NCBI GenBank assembly: GCA_038049695.1
Contig: CP142456.1
Span: forward strand, 46,108,001 to 46,172,000
Source of the DNA: Cinnamomum chago
Lineage: Eukaryota > Streptophyta > Magnoliopsida > Laurales > Lauraceae
Direction of reading: 5' to 3'
Length of the DNA: 64,000 bases
Below are positions 46,701 to 59,569 of this stretch, piece after piece (position 1 is the stretch's first letter; the number at the start of each line of letters is the position of its first letter). The position numbers and the translations under genes are program-made. Below the pieces are notes generated by a model. It searched no databases. It was not told the origin of the DNA and was given only the letters and a program-made list of their open reading frames with translations.

Positions 46701-47723
46701 AAAAATGAAGGTGACAGGGTAGTTTTTCTGGTTTTATATGTCGACGACATCCTTCTCCTTGGGAAAGATATAGGAATGTTGTCAACGGTAAAAGTTTGGT
46801 TAGCAAAGACTTTTGATATGAAGGACTTGGGAGAAGCTAGTTACATCCTAGGGATCAAACTCCATCGAGACCGGAAAAATAAGATGATTTGCTTATCTCA
46901 AGCTGCATACATAGATAAGGTACTGGTACGGTTTGCTATGCAAAACTCCAAGAAGGGTATCACACCTTTCGGGCATGGAGTGCACCTTTCCAAGGATCAG
47001 GGTCCCAAGACCCCAGAGGAAAAGCAGCAAATGAGAGCAATTCCATACGCTTCGGTTGTTGGTAGCCTCATGTATGCTATGCTATGTACTAGACCGGATA
47101 TCTGTCATGCAGTGGGCTTAGTCAGCAGATATCAGTCTAACCCAGGTCCTGACCATTGGACTGCTGTAAAATGCATCCTTAAGTACTTGAGAAGGACTAG
47201 AGATTACATGTTGATTTACGGCAGTGATGAGCTGATTCCAGTCGGATATACAGATTCTGACTTCATGTCAGATAAGGATTCCAGGAAATCTACCTCTGGT
47301 TATGTGTTTATGCTTGGCGGAGGAGCTATCAGCTGGAGGAGTATTAAACAGGAATGTACCGCTGATTCCACTTCTGAGGCTGAATATGTAGCGGCTTGTG
47401 AAGCAGCTAAGGAAGCAGTATGGCTCAAAAGATTCCTTTTGGAACTTGGGGTGGTACCTTTGGCACGACAGCCGCTCACAGTTTACTGTGACAGTAGCGG
47501 GGCAGTCGCTCAGTCCAAGGAACCAAGGAGCCATAAAAGCCAAAAGCACGTACAGAGGAAGTATCATTTGGTCAGAGAGATTTTGCAAAGAGGTGATATT
47601 GCAATTACCAAGATAGCCTCTACGGACAATCTGGCAGATCTATTTACTAAGCCTTTGACCACCAAGGTTTTTGAGCAGCATGTAGACGGGATGGGCATGA
47701 GATGCAATCCTGATTGGCATTGA
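43767..47723 (+). pseudogene. gag-pol polyprotein of copia 2 (two stops)
   Basis: The frame of 1318 codons starts MKSSTFNPLATIL and ends NPDWH. Stops are TAG at 44199-44201 (GAG in copy 1) and TGA at 45642-45644 (GGA in copy 1). The domains in order are gag, zinc knuckle CFHCGMIGHWKRNC (intact), protease with DSRATNH (the Gly of DSG replaced), integrase ([36 protein letters not shown]), RT ([31 protein letters not shown]) and RNase H ([16 protein letters not shown]). There are no frameshifts. The RT and integrase parts look otherwise intact. Gag-pol in one frame is usual for Ty1/copia of plants. Confidence 0.95.
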
Positions 47724-47726
47724 GCC

Positions 47727-47738
47727 CTAGTGGGAGAT
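47727..47738 (+). other. Polypurine tract of copia 2
   Basis: TAGTGGGAGAT lies right before the TG of the 3' LTR at 47739. Confidence 0.8.
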
Positions 47739-49498
47739 TGTTAGTTTAGGGTCTCAATACCAAGGGTATATGATGTAGTAAATTGATTAATTCCTTTATT
47801 TATCAAAACAATTCTTGCTTTTCCTTTCATGAGATGAATGGTGTTTTATATACTTGCACATAACTAATACAAATGACATAATGGCTCATGAGATGAACTG
47901 GAGTCCACAAGTATACTAGATGTAATACATGTGTATGGATGAGATCCGCATACAGGAGATATGTATTACAAATCTTATACTTAAATATCTTCATAACTAG
48001 TGATGAGATTGGACACCTCTTTTGACAAGGTTGCAGCATTTTGATCACTATGAGATAGTGTGATTTATTTCGATCATCAGAATGTAAGATTCTGGATCAT
48101 GATGCTGGTACATTGGATGTATTGAAGGACCATGAGAAGCACCTTATATACACTGTCTTTATTTTAAGGTCTGCTCTCATAATTCCCTAGCAATAGGCTC
48201 ATAATCCTGAGACATTAATGGACTCAAGTTTCTATCTATTCATTTGCTTTGAGTCACCAATGAGTGAGGCCAATTGTAGGTCAACACCTCGGTGATTTGG
48301 GTACTTGATAGTAGAGCTGTGGGAACATTCAATGGTCAAGATGGAATCTATCTTTAATATCTCATTGTGCCAATTAATGGATTTATCATTGGTAAGTGCG
48401 CACCCATTCCCATTAAGAGTTAATTGGATCGGTACCAAATGATCACTATAGTTAATTGGGGCTCAAGGATAATAAGAAATGCATCTAATTTGGTGGACAG
48501 GTCCATTTGATCCATGGATATAGATGGAGTGGCCTACTTGTGGTACTGTGGAAGTTTAGGGTCTTCATTGTAATTTATTCCTAAGACTGGAGTACAATTG
48601 CATTTATATAGTGGAGTTATTTGCAATTAACTATGGGCCCGGATTGCACATGAGATGTGGGGTCGCGTGTCCCAGTTGGAGCCAGCTTTCTAAGGAATCC
48701 CTAGTGGTCCCCACGCTAGCCCAATTTATTAGAAAGATACTAATTCTACTTGAACTCTAAAAGGAAGGTTACTATTTCTATTTGAAGTGAGACTTCTAAT
48801 AGTGGTAATGGTAAGCTACTAATTATTAATGGAAGTAGGACTTCTATTTTAATTAGAAAGGAGAAAGCTACTAATTGTTGTAGAAGTAAGACTTCTATGG
48901 AAACAATTAAGGGAGATGTTTACTAATTTGTAATGGGAGTTAAACTTCTATTTCAAATAGGAAAAGAGGAGTTATGGATGGCTATAAATAGAGGAATAAT
49001 CCTCTCAAATTCGTGCATAACACATAGAGCACATTCAGCCCTCTTGTGCAAGAGTTGTACAAGTCTTCTTCTTCTCAAAGTTCCCTTCTCTTTCACCTTT
49101 AGTTCCGTAGAGTTACTAGTAGGGTTTTCTCTTGAGGATGTCACCATCTTCTTGAGAAAAAAGATCTAATATGGGACATAGCGTGGAAGATCAAAAGGAG
49201 TTGAAGATTCTGATTTGGATTGTGAAGTTGTCATCACCAAAGTAAAGAAATCAAATCCTCCATTAGAGCACAACAAAGCCCCAAAGGTATATCTACATCC
49301 TTGTATGTTGTGGATTTCGTGGTAGCATGTTTATGTGTTGTTTTCTATCTTATAGATAGTAAATGTTGCTGTACATGGCTATGAGATTGAGGGAATTGCA
49401 TCCTAGATTGGGTTTGTTACATTCTAGACAATTGATCCCTGCATCAAGTGGGTCAAAAGTTTTGAAACCTGTCTGGAAGGCCCACCTATATTCCAACA
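47739..49498 (+). repeat. 3' LTR of copia 2 (1760 bp)
   Basis: It starts TGTTAGTTTAGGG, ends TTCCAACA, and is followed by CGAAG. TATAAATA is at 48983-48990. It differs from the 5' LTR by scattered single bases. Confidence 0.95.
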
Positions 49499-49503
49499 CG
49501 AAG

Positions 49504-49993
49504 ACGCCTGGAAGAATCTTCTACTCCTTCTAGCCAAGGACGACGGAGTAATCCTTCCTCAAGCTCTTCGAGAATGAGCCCCAGCTCAGTCACCAGGACG
49601 ATCTCTTCGTTCGAATCACGGAGGATGAACGTCTTGGCTACAAACTCTGAGCAGCCTCGCAATCCACCTCCTGATGAAACGACCACACACATCCAACAAT
49701 TGGAGCAAGGTCAGCAGAGGATTGAGGCTTTGATGGAAAATCCTCTCCTCACTTTACAGCGTCAAGAAAACAACCAACTCCTCCAGATAACGAGGAGAAT
49801 ACAGAAAATAGTGAGTCGCGCCCTTGCCAAAAAGGACGTTGACGATATCCTCGCCAAAGCAAAGGAAGAAGATACACTGAAGGAGCATGGGATCAAGCCA
49901 CCAAATCCCTTATGGATGGACTCGGTCCTGTTCCCTACAAAATTCAAGCAACCTACTCTCCAAACATTTACGGGGAAAGGTTCTGCCAGACAA
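49504..49993 (+). pseudogene. Tat gag, middle part
   Basis: It continues the frame of 39295 without stops. It includes an arginine/serine segment, a helical stretch (THIQQLEQGQQRIEALMENPL, cut here), and FTGKGSARQ at the D LTR border. The matching sequence after the insertion is HVIHFKILTGA at 52225. Confidence 0.8.
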
Positions 49994-52219
49994 TGTAAGT
50001 CCTGGGGATCCGAACCCTAGAGGGGGCGGTGAATAGGGTGAGCTCCAGTTATGACCAATTATAAACAATTTTAACTTCTTTAACACAAACTAGTCACATG
50101 TGATGATTAATCATACAAGATGCGGAAGCTAACAAAAGAATCACCACAAAGCAATCACCATCACACAAGTATTTATAGTGGTTCGGCCTCAATGCCTACA
50201 TCCACTACCGGCTTGTGATCCAATCACCCCACCGGATTTCCACTAACTATGCTTTTTACTAGGCTAAGCAATAACCTTTACAATATGCTTTCCAAGGCTA
50301 AGCAATAACCTTTACATTGATGTTTTTCAAGGCTTAACATCAACCTATACAGTATGCTTTTATAGGCTAAGCAATAACCTCTTCAACCACAAGGTTGGTT
50401 ATCTCTCTAATTTAGTGTCTATAATACACTTGATGGAGATTCAATTTAGCTCATTACAATGCCTCTTAATTAGGCGGATATGGAAGTGAAAAACTAACTC
50501 ACACAAACACTTAATGAATGCAAAGATGTATGCTCATGATGTGTGTGTGTGATGTCCTCAATCATTTTGAAAATGAAAGCTCATAAATGTATGCCTAAGG
50601 CTTTTGAAAGTTTTAGCTCATAAAACATTTATGATTGAGGAAATGCTAATCACATGTTAAAACTAACTTGTAAAAGATATACATTTGAATCCTAAACAAG
50701 TTGTGAAAATTCAAAGATCAAAACATGTGAAGCATAGGGATGTCAATCAAATCAACATGTAGCTCATAAAACATAAAATTAGATTTGATTGAAATAAGGG
50801 ACAAATCATATGAACTTATAAAATCAACTTGAATATGATATACCAATCAATGCAAGGCAAGTTGTGAAACTTTAAAACAAAGTTACATATGATTTGTAAA
50901 CATGTTGAATCCAAAACATAAGATATATTTGAAAAAGATTTTCTTATGATGGAAAACAACAACCAAAGATTCAACCAAGTATATGGATCATGTTACATCT
51001 AATTTCAAAGATGTTTCCATTAACATGATCTACTTAGATTTACCAAGGATAAAGTACTACTTGGATTGAATCAATGGTGATGCATCCAAAACAATAGATC
51101 AATTCAAAATATAAGACATGCTAAGGATACAACACATCATAGGTTAACATGCTACTAAAGATTTATCAAAGATAAAACAAAACATGAAATCATATGATTT
51201 GTAAAGAAGTTGAATCCAAAACATAAGATAGTTTTGAAAGTGATTTTCTTATGTTGGAAAACAACAACCAAAGATTCAACCAAGTATAGGAATCATGTTA
51301 CATATGATTTCAAAGGTTCTTTCATTAACATGATCTACTTAGATTTACCAAATAAAGTACTACTTGGATTGAATCAAATGGTGATGTATCCAAAACAATA
51401 AATCAACTCAAAACATAAAACATGTTAAGGACACAACACAACATAGTTTATCATGCTACAAATGATTTACCAAAAATAAAACAAAGCATGAAAACATATG
51501 ATTAAGGAAAGTAGAGCCTACTTGGAGATTTAACTTCATTAATCAAAGCTTTAGTTTTCCTAATGCTCTTCATCCCTTAGTTCTTTTCCCTTCTATTTGC
51601 CTCAAAACCCCTCAAGGAGGGCCTTAAAATTCCCAACTTTTGGCAAAGGAAAGAACTCATATTTTTAGCAAAAAGTGCCCAACGGCTAGTCCTCGGTCGA
51701 CCTGCAAACAGGTCTCGGTCGACCGGGAAAGCACAACGGTCAGAAAAATGACCGTTGGGGCTCCAGGGCAACTTTCTGCCTGCAGTGTTCCCGGTCGACC
51801 GGGACCTCTGCGCCGGTCGACCGGCGACACTGCCGGGCCACCCCCCTTTTGACAAAAATTCCAATTTTTGCACATTTGAAGGTATTTCTTTGGGAGGATT
51901 TTTGGGCCACTAAACCAAGCTAGAAAACATGTTTTAAATCATTCTAAGATGTTTAAAAACATGAAACACACAAAGCCTAAAATGATTCAAAACTTTAAAA
52001 CCAAAGGCTAGCTTGATTTGATAAAACTCTTTTCTAAAACAAATGCATCCAAGTTTTAAAAGCAAAACATGCATAAATCAAAAACTTTTACAACTCTTAA
52101 AAAACCATGCATGAATAAAATAAGATTTCAAGTTTATTTAAAACAATGCAAGTGTGTAAATCAAATGATGCTTGAATGATAATGCATCCATCAAATTGCA
52201 ATCTACAAAATTCCTAACA
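49994..52219 (-). mobile_element. Solo LTR of family D (2.2 kb)
   Basis: It starts TGTAAGTCCTGGGG and ends TTCCTAACA. Flanks are GACAA (49989-49993) and GACAG (52220-52224), a target duplication with one difference. No primer site or coding region. It has the CCTAGAGGGGGCGGTGAATAGGG motif near its left end, 36-bp repeats at 50262-50385, a two-fold tandem repeat of about 300 bp (50890-51490) and a GGTCGACC palindrome cluster at 51694-51826. The class of the parent element is not evident. Confidence 0.9.
51692..51826. repeat. GGTCGACC palindrome cluster in the D solo LTR
   Basis: Sites lie at 51695, 51716-51725 (CGGTCGACCG), 51790-51803 (14-bp CCCGGTCGACCGGG) and 51811-51826 (16-bp CGCCGGTCGACCGGCG). 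Between them an inverted repeat CAACGGTCAGAAAAATGACCGTTG (51738-51761) forms a stem around AAAAA. Confidence 0.85.
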
Positions 52220-52224
52220 GACAG

Positions 52225-55200
52225 CACGTCATTCACTTCAAAATCCTGACGGGAGCTATCACTGATCAAGACGCCCTCAAGATTCGTCTCTTTACAAGTA
52301 CCCTAAAAGGTACGGCCTTCGATTGACACTCCACTCTGCCGGAGGACTCCATCCAAAATTGGGCCATGTTAGAGATACGTTTCCTGACCCACTTCAAAGG
52401 TGAGGATCATCCTGTTACTATGGCACAGCTCTGCAGCCTAAAACAGGGAGAGAATGAGTCAACTTACGACTTCATTCATAAGTGGAAGGCGATGGCATAC
52501 AAGTGCTCAGATGTGCTGTCACAAGCGTCACTCGTCGACATCTGCCGTAACAACATGAGAGTGAGAATCTGCTCCATGATTATCGGTAACAAATCAAAGA
52601 ACCTGGGAGAACTAGAAGTAGCTATGGAGGCTGAAACGGTGATCAAAGACCTCAATAGTCAGCAGTCATCAAAGAAAGAATCGGCTACCATCACGACCTC
52701 AAAACCAAAGAAAAAGGAGGTTCTTAATGTGCAAACCAAGTCAGCTCCTCAGCCTCCAAAGAAAGCTGAAAACAAAGCTGCAGGTAAAAAACCTGAACCC
52801 TCTGATGCCTTCAAGGAACGAGTAGAGAAAAAATACTCGTTCAATGAAGATGTCGAAGAAATCTTCGAGGCTCTCGTAGCAAATGATAAACTCACCTTAC
52901 TTGAGCCCAAAAGACCAGGAGATGTTGGCAAAACCAATGATCATTGGTATTGTCCATACCACCAGATGATCTCGCATCCTCTCAATCAATGCTTTGTTGT
53001 AAGAGAGAAGATCAACGAGATGTGGAAAAACTGAGTCATCACCTTTGACAAAAATTATGGGTCTGCCTCCGTCAACATGGTGTCGTATGGACAAACTTCA
53101 AAATCACCAAAAAAGAAGACCAATACTTCCTTTAAGGTGACAAAAATGACCCAGACGTCCCAAGAGTTGGTTCCTTATCCAACACCAGACAGACAACCTA
53201 TATGGGTACATCCCGATCTCCTAGAAGATGAAAATTGGGAGATCGTCAAAACAAAGCCTACCGTTTGACAGCGAAGGAAAGCCAAGAGACAACTCCGCAA
53301 GCTCAAGCAGCAGGAGAAAGCTCGACCAAAGCAAGAAGTCCCTGAAAAGGCAGAGACATCTTCCACTCCTTCGCTGGGGGCAACGGAAGGATCCAAGGCT
53401 TCAAAGGTGGAAAGAAAATTCACCCTTGGTGATTTCATGCTACCTCAATCCAGAAATGAAACTGCACAGGGGGCATCATACTCTTGCAATTCGGTGATTG
53501 GATTCTCCATGGATGGATACGAGTCCAGTGACACCGCAAGTGACACTGACGAGTGGGAGGAATCCTTTGAAACAGAAGAATACCTTTCCGATGAAGAATG
53601 GGTTCTCGAATCTCACCTTATGTCAGTAATCTGGTACAACCCATATGGGCAACAAGGATCCTGGTCCGATGATGAAGGAGACCAAGGGCCTGTTCAAGAA
53701 AATGTTGTTGACTCAGCACCCGTCAACGCTCTAGTGGAACTCAATCATGTTGAACCACAAGGAGCAGACGAAGAAGAAGATTTGGCCCCCATGCCTGATC
53801 CTGAAGAGTATGCGCGGATCTTGCAGCGCCTTGCCTTAGAACAAGAGCAAGATCTTCTCGATACAAATCTGGAACCGGAAGTCCCTGAAAATCAACAGGT
53901 ACCTCCTCCCTCAACTCTTGAAAATGGAGAAAACTATTAGATAAAAGACCCTCTTACATCCGATGATGAGTCGGACTCCCAACAGTCCACTCTGGGAGGA
54001 TCTCCTATTAAGGCAACTTGTAATGCGATAGCTCGGGATGATAGTGCATCTGAAGCATCATCTATCGAAGACACATATTCTCCAGCTACACCTAATAGTA
54101 TATCTTCTTGAGCCACATTTTCTCGGGTGACTTCCACTAAGATAACATCTTCTCAGCCTTCGTCCCCTGAAACCGTGATGTCGTAACTCACAGCTCTTCC
54201 GACCGATCATCCTGAAGAAACTTCAGCTGATGGAGACTTGGTTAGTTGGTCTCAGATACCAGACCTTATAGGAGATGTCTGGACCGACAAATTACTTAAT
54301 GAAGGAGAAAAGTTACTGAATGTTGTTCAGGACTTGTTCCCGGAAAATGCTCCATGTAACACTATCACTGAGGATGGTGACTCTGCTGCAGACACATCTT
54401 CAATAAACGAGAATGATCAACCCTTGGATTCTAAGGACGATCTTCCAAATGAAGAACCTTCTCAAGAAGCTCTTGAAGTTGGTAGAGGTACCCGTTCTGG
54501 TCGGGAATACCATAAAAACTACAACCAACCTTCTTCTTCTTCTTATGTAAATCCTTCGGGAATACAAAATGTAAACGCCCTAAGTGACAACAATAATGAA
54601 CATGCAGGCCCGAAGGAGGATTTCAAGTACGACTTGATTGAGCACTTCAAACACTTACCTGCACGACTGCACATCCTGGACTTATTACGAATGTCTCCAC
54701 AATCTCACGATAGTCTCATTTCAGAACTACAAAGACTGAATGCGGATGTCGATAAACATGCCCCACAAGTCCTACAAATTGAAATGGACTATAGGGTCAA
54801 AAAACGAAATACTCCCTCAAAGGGAGAAAAGAAAAAAACCAAGGGATCAGGCATTGAATGCCTTTCGGTACAGAAAGCAGCAAGTATAACTATCGCCTTC
54901 GATAAGGATGATCTCCTGCTAGGCGAGACAAAGCACAATCGACCCCTGTACTTCACAGGGTACAACAAAGAAATGTCGATACACAGAGTCTAGATCGACC
55001 CAGGTTTTGCACTCAACCTCATCTCTACTTCGGCACTTAAAGAGCTGGGCATCCCACCTAGCAAGCTGAGTCACACGTCTGTATCCATCTTTGGGTACGA
55101 TGGGAGCACTCAAAGGCCTATTGGCAAAATCAGGTTCAAGTTGCAAATCGGTGATCTTATCTCTGAAGTCACTGTATATGCAATAAGAACCCCTTCATAC

Positions 55201-56124
55201 TACAACATCCTTCTTGGGCGCCCCTAGATACACGAGAATGGTGTCGTCCCTTCAACTCTACATCAATGCATCAAGTTCGTCGGCAATGACGGCTCGATAC
55301 ATCGAGTGTTTGCAGACAGAATGCCCTTCAAAGGCAAAGAAGTCCATTTTCCAGATGCTCAAATGTACAAAGATGAAAAAGAAGAAAAGGAGGAAGAAAC
55401 AACGCCCTTCGCTGAAAATCTCCAGTAAGATAAAGGCAAGGCTCCTCAGCGATCATCGGAAGAAAACAAATCTTCTGGTAAATCTAAAGAGAGAGCTGAA
55501 GAAAGAGATCCATCTCCCTTCGTTGTTTCTCTCAAATCTTCCAAACCTTTGGTCATAACAACCAAAGCAAAAAAGACAAAGCAAAAGTCTGGGGGCAAGT
55601 TTATCGTCTCCTTCGTGTCCATCATGCAAGACACAGATTCAGAGTCAGAGCCAGAAGACGACACACCATCAAGCCAAGCTGACACTCAACAAGTTCAGCC
55701 TGCTCTACCTCCAATAGAGACACCTGCTGACGTAGAAGATCCTACGTCTGCTTCTTTTGTTGTTCCGACAATATCAGCAGAAGAGAAGCCAATCTTTTTC
55801 CACAGATCAGAAGCTTCTTCAACAAATTCCATGCTTGAACCTTTCCAAAATGAAGGTATCCCTCAACTATTTCTATATAGTCCTATGGCACAAGCTATTA
55901 TGAAGAAAATGGGTTATGACACTCAAAACCCAGTCGGTTTGGGGCAAGGTCGCGGTATTCTCACACCATTGGAGCTCGCTTTGACCGAAAGTCAACTAGA
56001 AGATTGGAGACTCTACGATCATGTAGAAAAATATTCACATGGGTTGGGGTATGATCCCGACACTCCCATGAGGCAGTTGACACAAATGCTGAAGACTCGA
56101 TTTACCAACCAAGCCTCAACATCT
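52225..56124 (+). pseudogene. Tat gag C-terminal part and protease (nine stops, no frameshift)
   Basis: This is a single frame of 1300 codons, with stops at 52324, 53032, 53266, 53938, 54109, 54184, 54991, 55225 and 55426. The capsid part includes AMLEIRFLTHFKGEDHPVT and LCSLKQGENESTYDFIHKW. A retropepsin-like domain runs from about 54940 with a stop before IDPGFALNLIS, then SVSIFGYDGSTQRPIGKIR and LLGRP followed by TAG where Trp is usual. IDPG replaces the IDGG usual in Tat proteases. Further on is a G-patch-like stretch (MAQAIMKKMGYD..VGLGQGRGI) near 55890, also seen in Tat-type elements. The 2.0-kb solo LTR ends the segment. Confidence 0.85.
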
Positions 56125-58128
56125 TGTTGGGATTGGTGTATGCCCTAAAGCCCACTGACTGCACTCACATCTCTGTTACTGGATATTCATTGGTTATTTA
56201 ATAGAATGACATCTTTCTCTTATTAATTGTGTATATGTATGGTTGTGTAAGGCCCATTGTTTTCCAGTAAATGACTTGGGTGTGTAGTGACTGCACACAG
56301 AAAGGTCTAAGTCATGGACACTGGAAATAACTAATTTGTTCATAACTGAAAGGTGGAGTTGGGCACTTCATCTTGGTATAAGTTATAGTGAGAAACTCTC
56401 CTGTGTTCAGGGTGACTTACCTTAGTCACGGGAGGTCTTTCCCGGATATATCTCATTAGTGCTTGTGTCATGCATTGAACAGGACCATTAAAGGTGTGAT
56501 CTCTAAAATAGTACTATCACTGAGAGAGATCAAGTCACCTTATGCTACTGAGTGACCAGTGCTCTTAATCTTGAGCATATGTGGATGAACTGACAAAGTC
56601 GAGTTCTTATACTTTAATTCACTATGGGTGAGATCCTGTTCATGGGTCAATAGCTCTGTGTTTTGGGTGCTCGGGCTTGATTAGTTGGGACATGCAAATG
56701 CAATATGGAATCTATGCCATCGTGTGATGGAATGATCGTCCCCTTAGAATTATCCGATTAATCATCAGAATCTAAGATCTTAGTATATGGATGTTCCATA
56801 TGGATATTGAACTTGTGGGTCGCTCCCTGGATCAAGAGAATGATATCCGGATGATGATTAAGTCAAGGGTATGAAGTTCTAAGGATAAGATGTAATCAAG
56901 AAGGTAGATAGTACATCAGTTAACCTACTTGATTATGGATGTTACATAGAGGGGCATTGTGGTCATTGTACTTGGTAGGTCAAAGACAATCGTCAGTTTA
57001 TGATGAGCTTAATTTGCAATTTAATATTTGTCCCTGGAGTGCAACCATAACTCTCTAGTGGAATGAGTTAAGGTTAAAATGATCCTAGTGTTGCTATGGG
57101 GTTAGCATGGACATTTTGGTCATTTTGGAAGCCAAGGGCAAATATGTCTTTTGGTCCCTTCTCTAGCCACTTTCCTAGATTGGCAAGGTTTCCTAAATTG
57201 TTTAATTGTGTGGAGAAATAATTTTTGAGTGTAAATTCAAATAGGCCCATGATGGCATACATGAATTACAACTCTAGATAAATTATTTGGTGCATGAGCC
57301 ATAGTTTGTTTGGGCTAACCAATGTGGTCCCTAGTATGTGGGTCCCAAGTTTGTGTAGGTCCTATTACTTGGAAGGATTTCTCTTTGTGCAAGAATTCCT
57401 ATATTTTATAGAGTTCCTAATTCTACTTGGACTCTAAATAAAGAAGGAGGTGTTGGACGTCCATATAGTAGTTGGTTTGTTTTTGGAAAGCTCCTCTTAG
57501 TTTCCTAGTTCTATAAGGAAACATCTTCAATAGGAATTCCTCTATATATATATGATTCTCCCCTCCCTTGGGCGTGGAACATATAGAGAGAAAGAAGGAG
57601 AAAACTTCTCCTTTGGGCGTGTAAGAGCTTGGAAACAAAGGGAGGAGCTTCCCATAGAAAAACCAGTCCAGCCCCTTTTGGACGTCCTTTGCACAAAAGG
57701 AAATCCTAGCTGATTGCATCTTCTCTTCTTGAAGAAAGACAACATAAGATCAAAGAAAAACAAGAAGAGAGAAACCTAGTTTGATCCCACCATCATAGCC
57801 AATCAGATTTGGAGAAAAAGGAATAGAGAAGAAGATTAGAAGAGAACTATTGCAAGAAATTCCAGCAAGGTGTGCAGGAATTAAATAGCTGTAGATCTGA
57901 TCTTCTAGTTCAGATTCCAGAGGTTTTTCAACCCAAGAACATCAGGTATGTCTTCTTCATTGTATCTTCTTTTTATACACACAAGTTGATCATGATTTCA
58001 TGGTGGTTTTGTGTGATTTACATGGCTGGTTTCAGCAGTCCAGATCATACCAGATTCAATTTTGAAAATTCCAGCCATAGATCTCTTAGTTTCATCAAGA
58101 GTTGAGATCTGAATCACACTTTCTTTCA
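56125..58128. mobile_element. Solo LTR, probably Ty1/copia (2.0 kb)
   Basis: It starts TGTTGGGATTGGTGTATGCC and ends CTTTCTTTCA, with CATCT at 56120-56124 and 58129-58133. TATATATATA near 57543 suggests plus orientation. It is not the same family as the copia elements above, and no coding domain is present; the copia label rests only on the TGTTGGGATTGG-type end. Short open frames inside are incidental. Confidence 0.85.
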
Positions 58129-58133
58129 CATCT

Positions 58134-59569
58134 CATGTCCTTGAAGACATCATTCTCCCTCGATATCTCTTTGAAGAGTCACCCGTCAAGGATTCGGGAA
58201 GCTCTACCAATTCGTACGGTTTCTCTGATAATGAAGAGGAATCATCCGGTGATAAAGACATGTGGCGTTTGACCCAGAAGAACCATTGTCTCCAAAATAA
58301 GTACTTTACTTCGACCCAATTTCAACAGGTGATTGGAATCACCTCATAGCAAGCCTTGAGAAGATCACCGATCCTGAAGACCCATGGCCAGAAACAAAGA
58401 CTTGGCCTGAAAATGCCCTTGAAACTCCAGAAGGCTTCGTTGAGTTGGAAGCCTCCGAAAATATTGCGGAGGAACCACCTTCGAACCTTCCAACAGAAGA
58501 TCTTGTTCAAAAGATAGACTTGGGAACACCAAATGACCCACGTCCTGTATTCATAAGCAAGAATATAAAGGATGATGAGTTACCCGAGTATATCTCTTTT
58601 CTTCGTGAGTTCGTTGATTGTTTTGCATGGTCTTATGCTGAAATACCTGGCTTAGACCCCAAAATAGCAGTCCACAAACTCAATCTGCAAAAAGATATCA
58701 AGCCTATCAAACAAGGCCAAAGAAGATTCCGTCCGGATGTGATGAACAAAATTGAATAAGAAGTTAAAAAACTCAAAAGCGTTGGCTTCATCTGTGAGGA
58801 ACAACATCCTGAATGGTTGGCCAACATCGTCCCCGTGACAAAGAAAGATGGGCAGATCACGGTATGTATTGATTATAGAGACCTAAATGGCGCTTGCCCT
58901 AAAGATGAGTTCCCGCTCCCCATACCAGAGGTGATGATTGAAAACACCTGTGGGTTTAAGCGAATGACATTCATGGATGGATTCTCTGGCTACAATCAGA
59001 TAAAGATGCATCCTAAAGATGAAAAACACATATCATTTCGGACCCCATTTAGCATGTATTGATACACTGTCATGCCATTTGGTCTGAAAAATGCTGGTGC
59101 CACATATCAGAGGGCTATGGTGAAGATATTCCAAGATATGCAGCACAAGACGGTTGAATGTTATGTTGATGACCTCGCCGTCAAAAACAAAAGAAAAGAA
59201 TGTCATCTCAAAGATCTTCGAGAAGTCTTCCTCCGACTTCGCAAACACAAACTGCGAATGAATCCCCTGAAATGCTTCTTCGGCGTCTCATCGGGTAAGT
59301 TTCTCGGATTCATTGTTCGGAAAGGCGGAATAGAACTTGACCCCATCAAAGTCAAAGCTATTCTAGAAATGCCTTCTTCAAGAACCCTAAGAGAACTGGA
59401 AGGGCTTCAAGGGAGATTGGCATACATCAGACGGGGAAATGACATCCCTTCTCTCGCCTAATGAAGAAAGGTGTGAACTTTGTTTGGGATGTTGAATGTG
59501 AAGTAGCATTTCAAGATATCAAGTCATACCTAACTAAACCTCCAGTGCAAGTTGCCCCTACCACTGGAA
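58134..59569 (+). pseudogene. Tat reverse transcriptase region (broken)
   Basis: It continues the protease frame with HVLEDIILPRYLFEESP. A shift near 58305 changes to the frame with WNHLIASLEKITDP. RT proper runs from about 58510: DLGTPNDPRPVFIS, FAWSYAEIPGLDP, KKDGQITVCIDYRDLN, MTFMDGFSGYNQIKM, MPFGLKNAGATYQRAM and the active site CYVDDLAVK with both Asp present. Stops occur at 58757 (TAA) and 59060 (TGA, after SMY). A second shift near 59450 leads to FSRLMKKGVNFVWD. It ends at the copia solo LTR in APTTG and resumes as KPFILY at 61335. Confidence 0.9.

Larger units (their letters stand above)
40275..49498 (+). mobile_element. Ty1/copia element 2 (Angela/BARE-like), structurally complete
   Basis: It is flanked by CGAAG at 40270-40274 and 49499-49503. 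The 9224-bp element has LTRs of 1759 and 1760 bp, a primer site, leader, gag-pol in one frame with only two stops, and a polypurine tract. It interrupts Tat gag. It is the least damaged element of the window, yet a DSG to DSR change in protease makes it unlikely to be autonomous. Confidence 0.96.
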
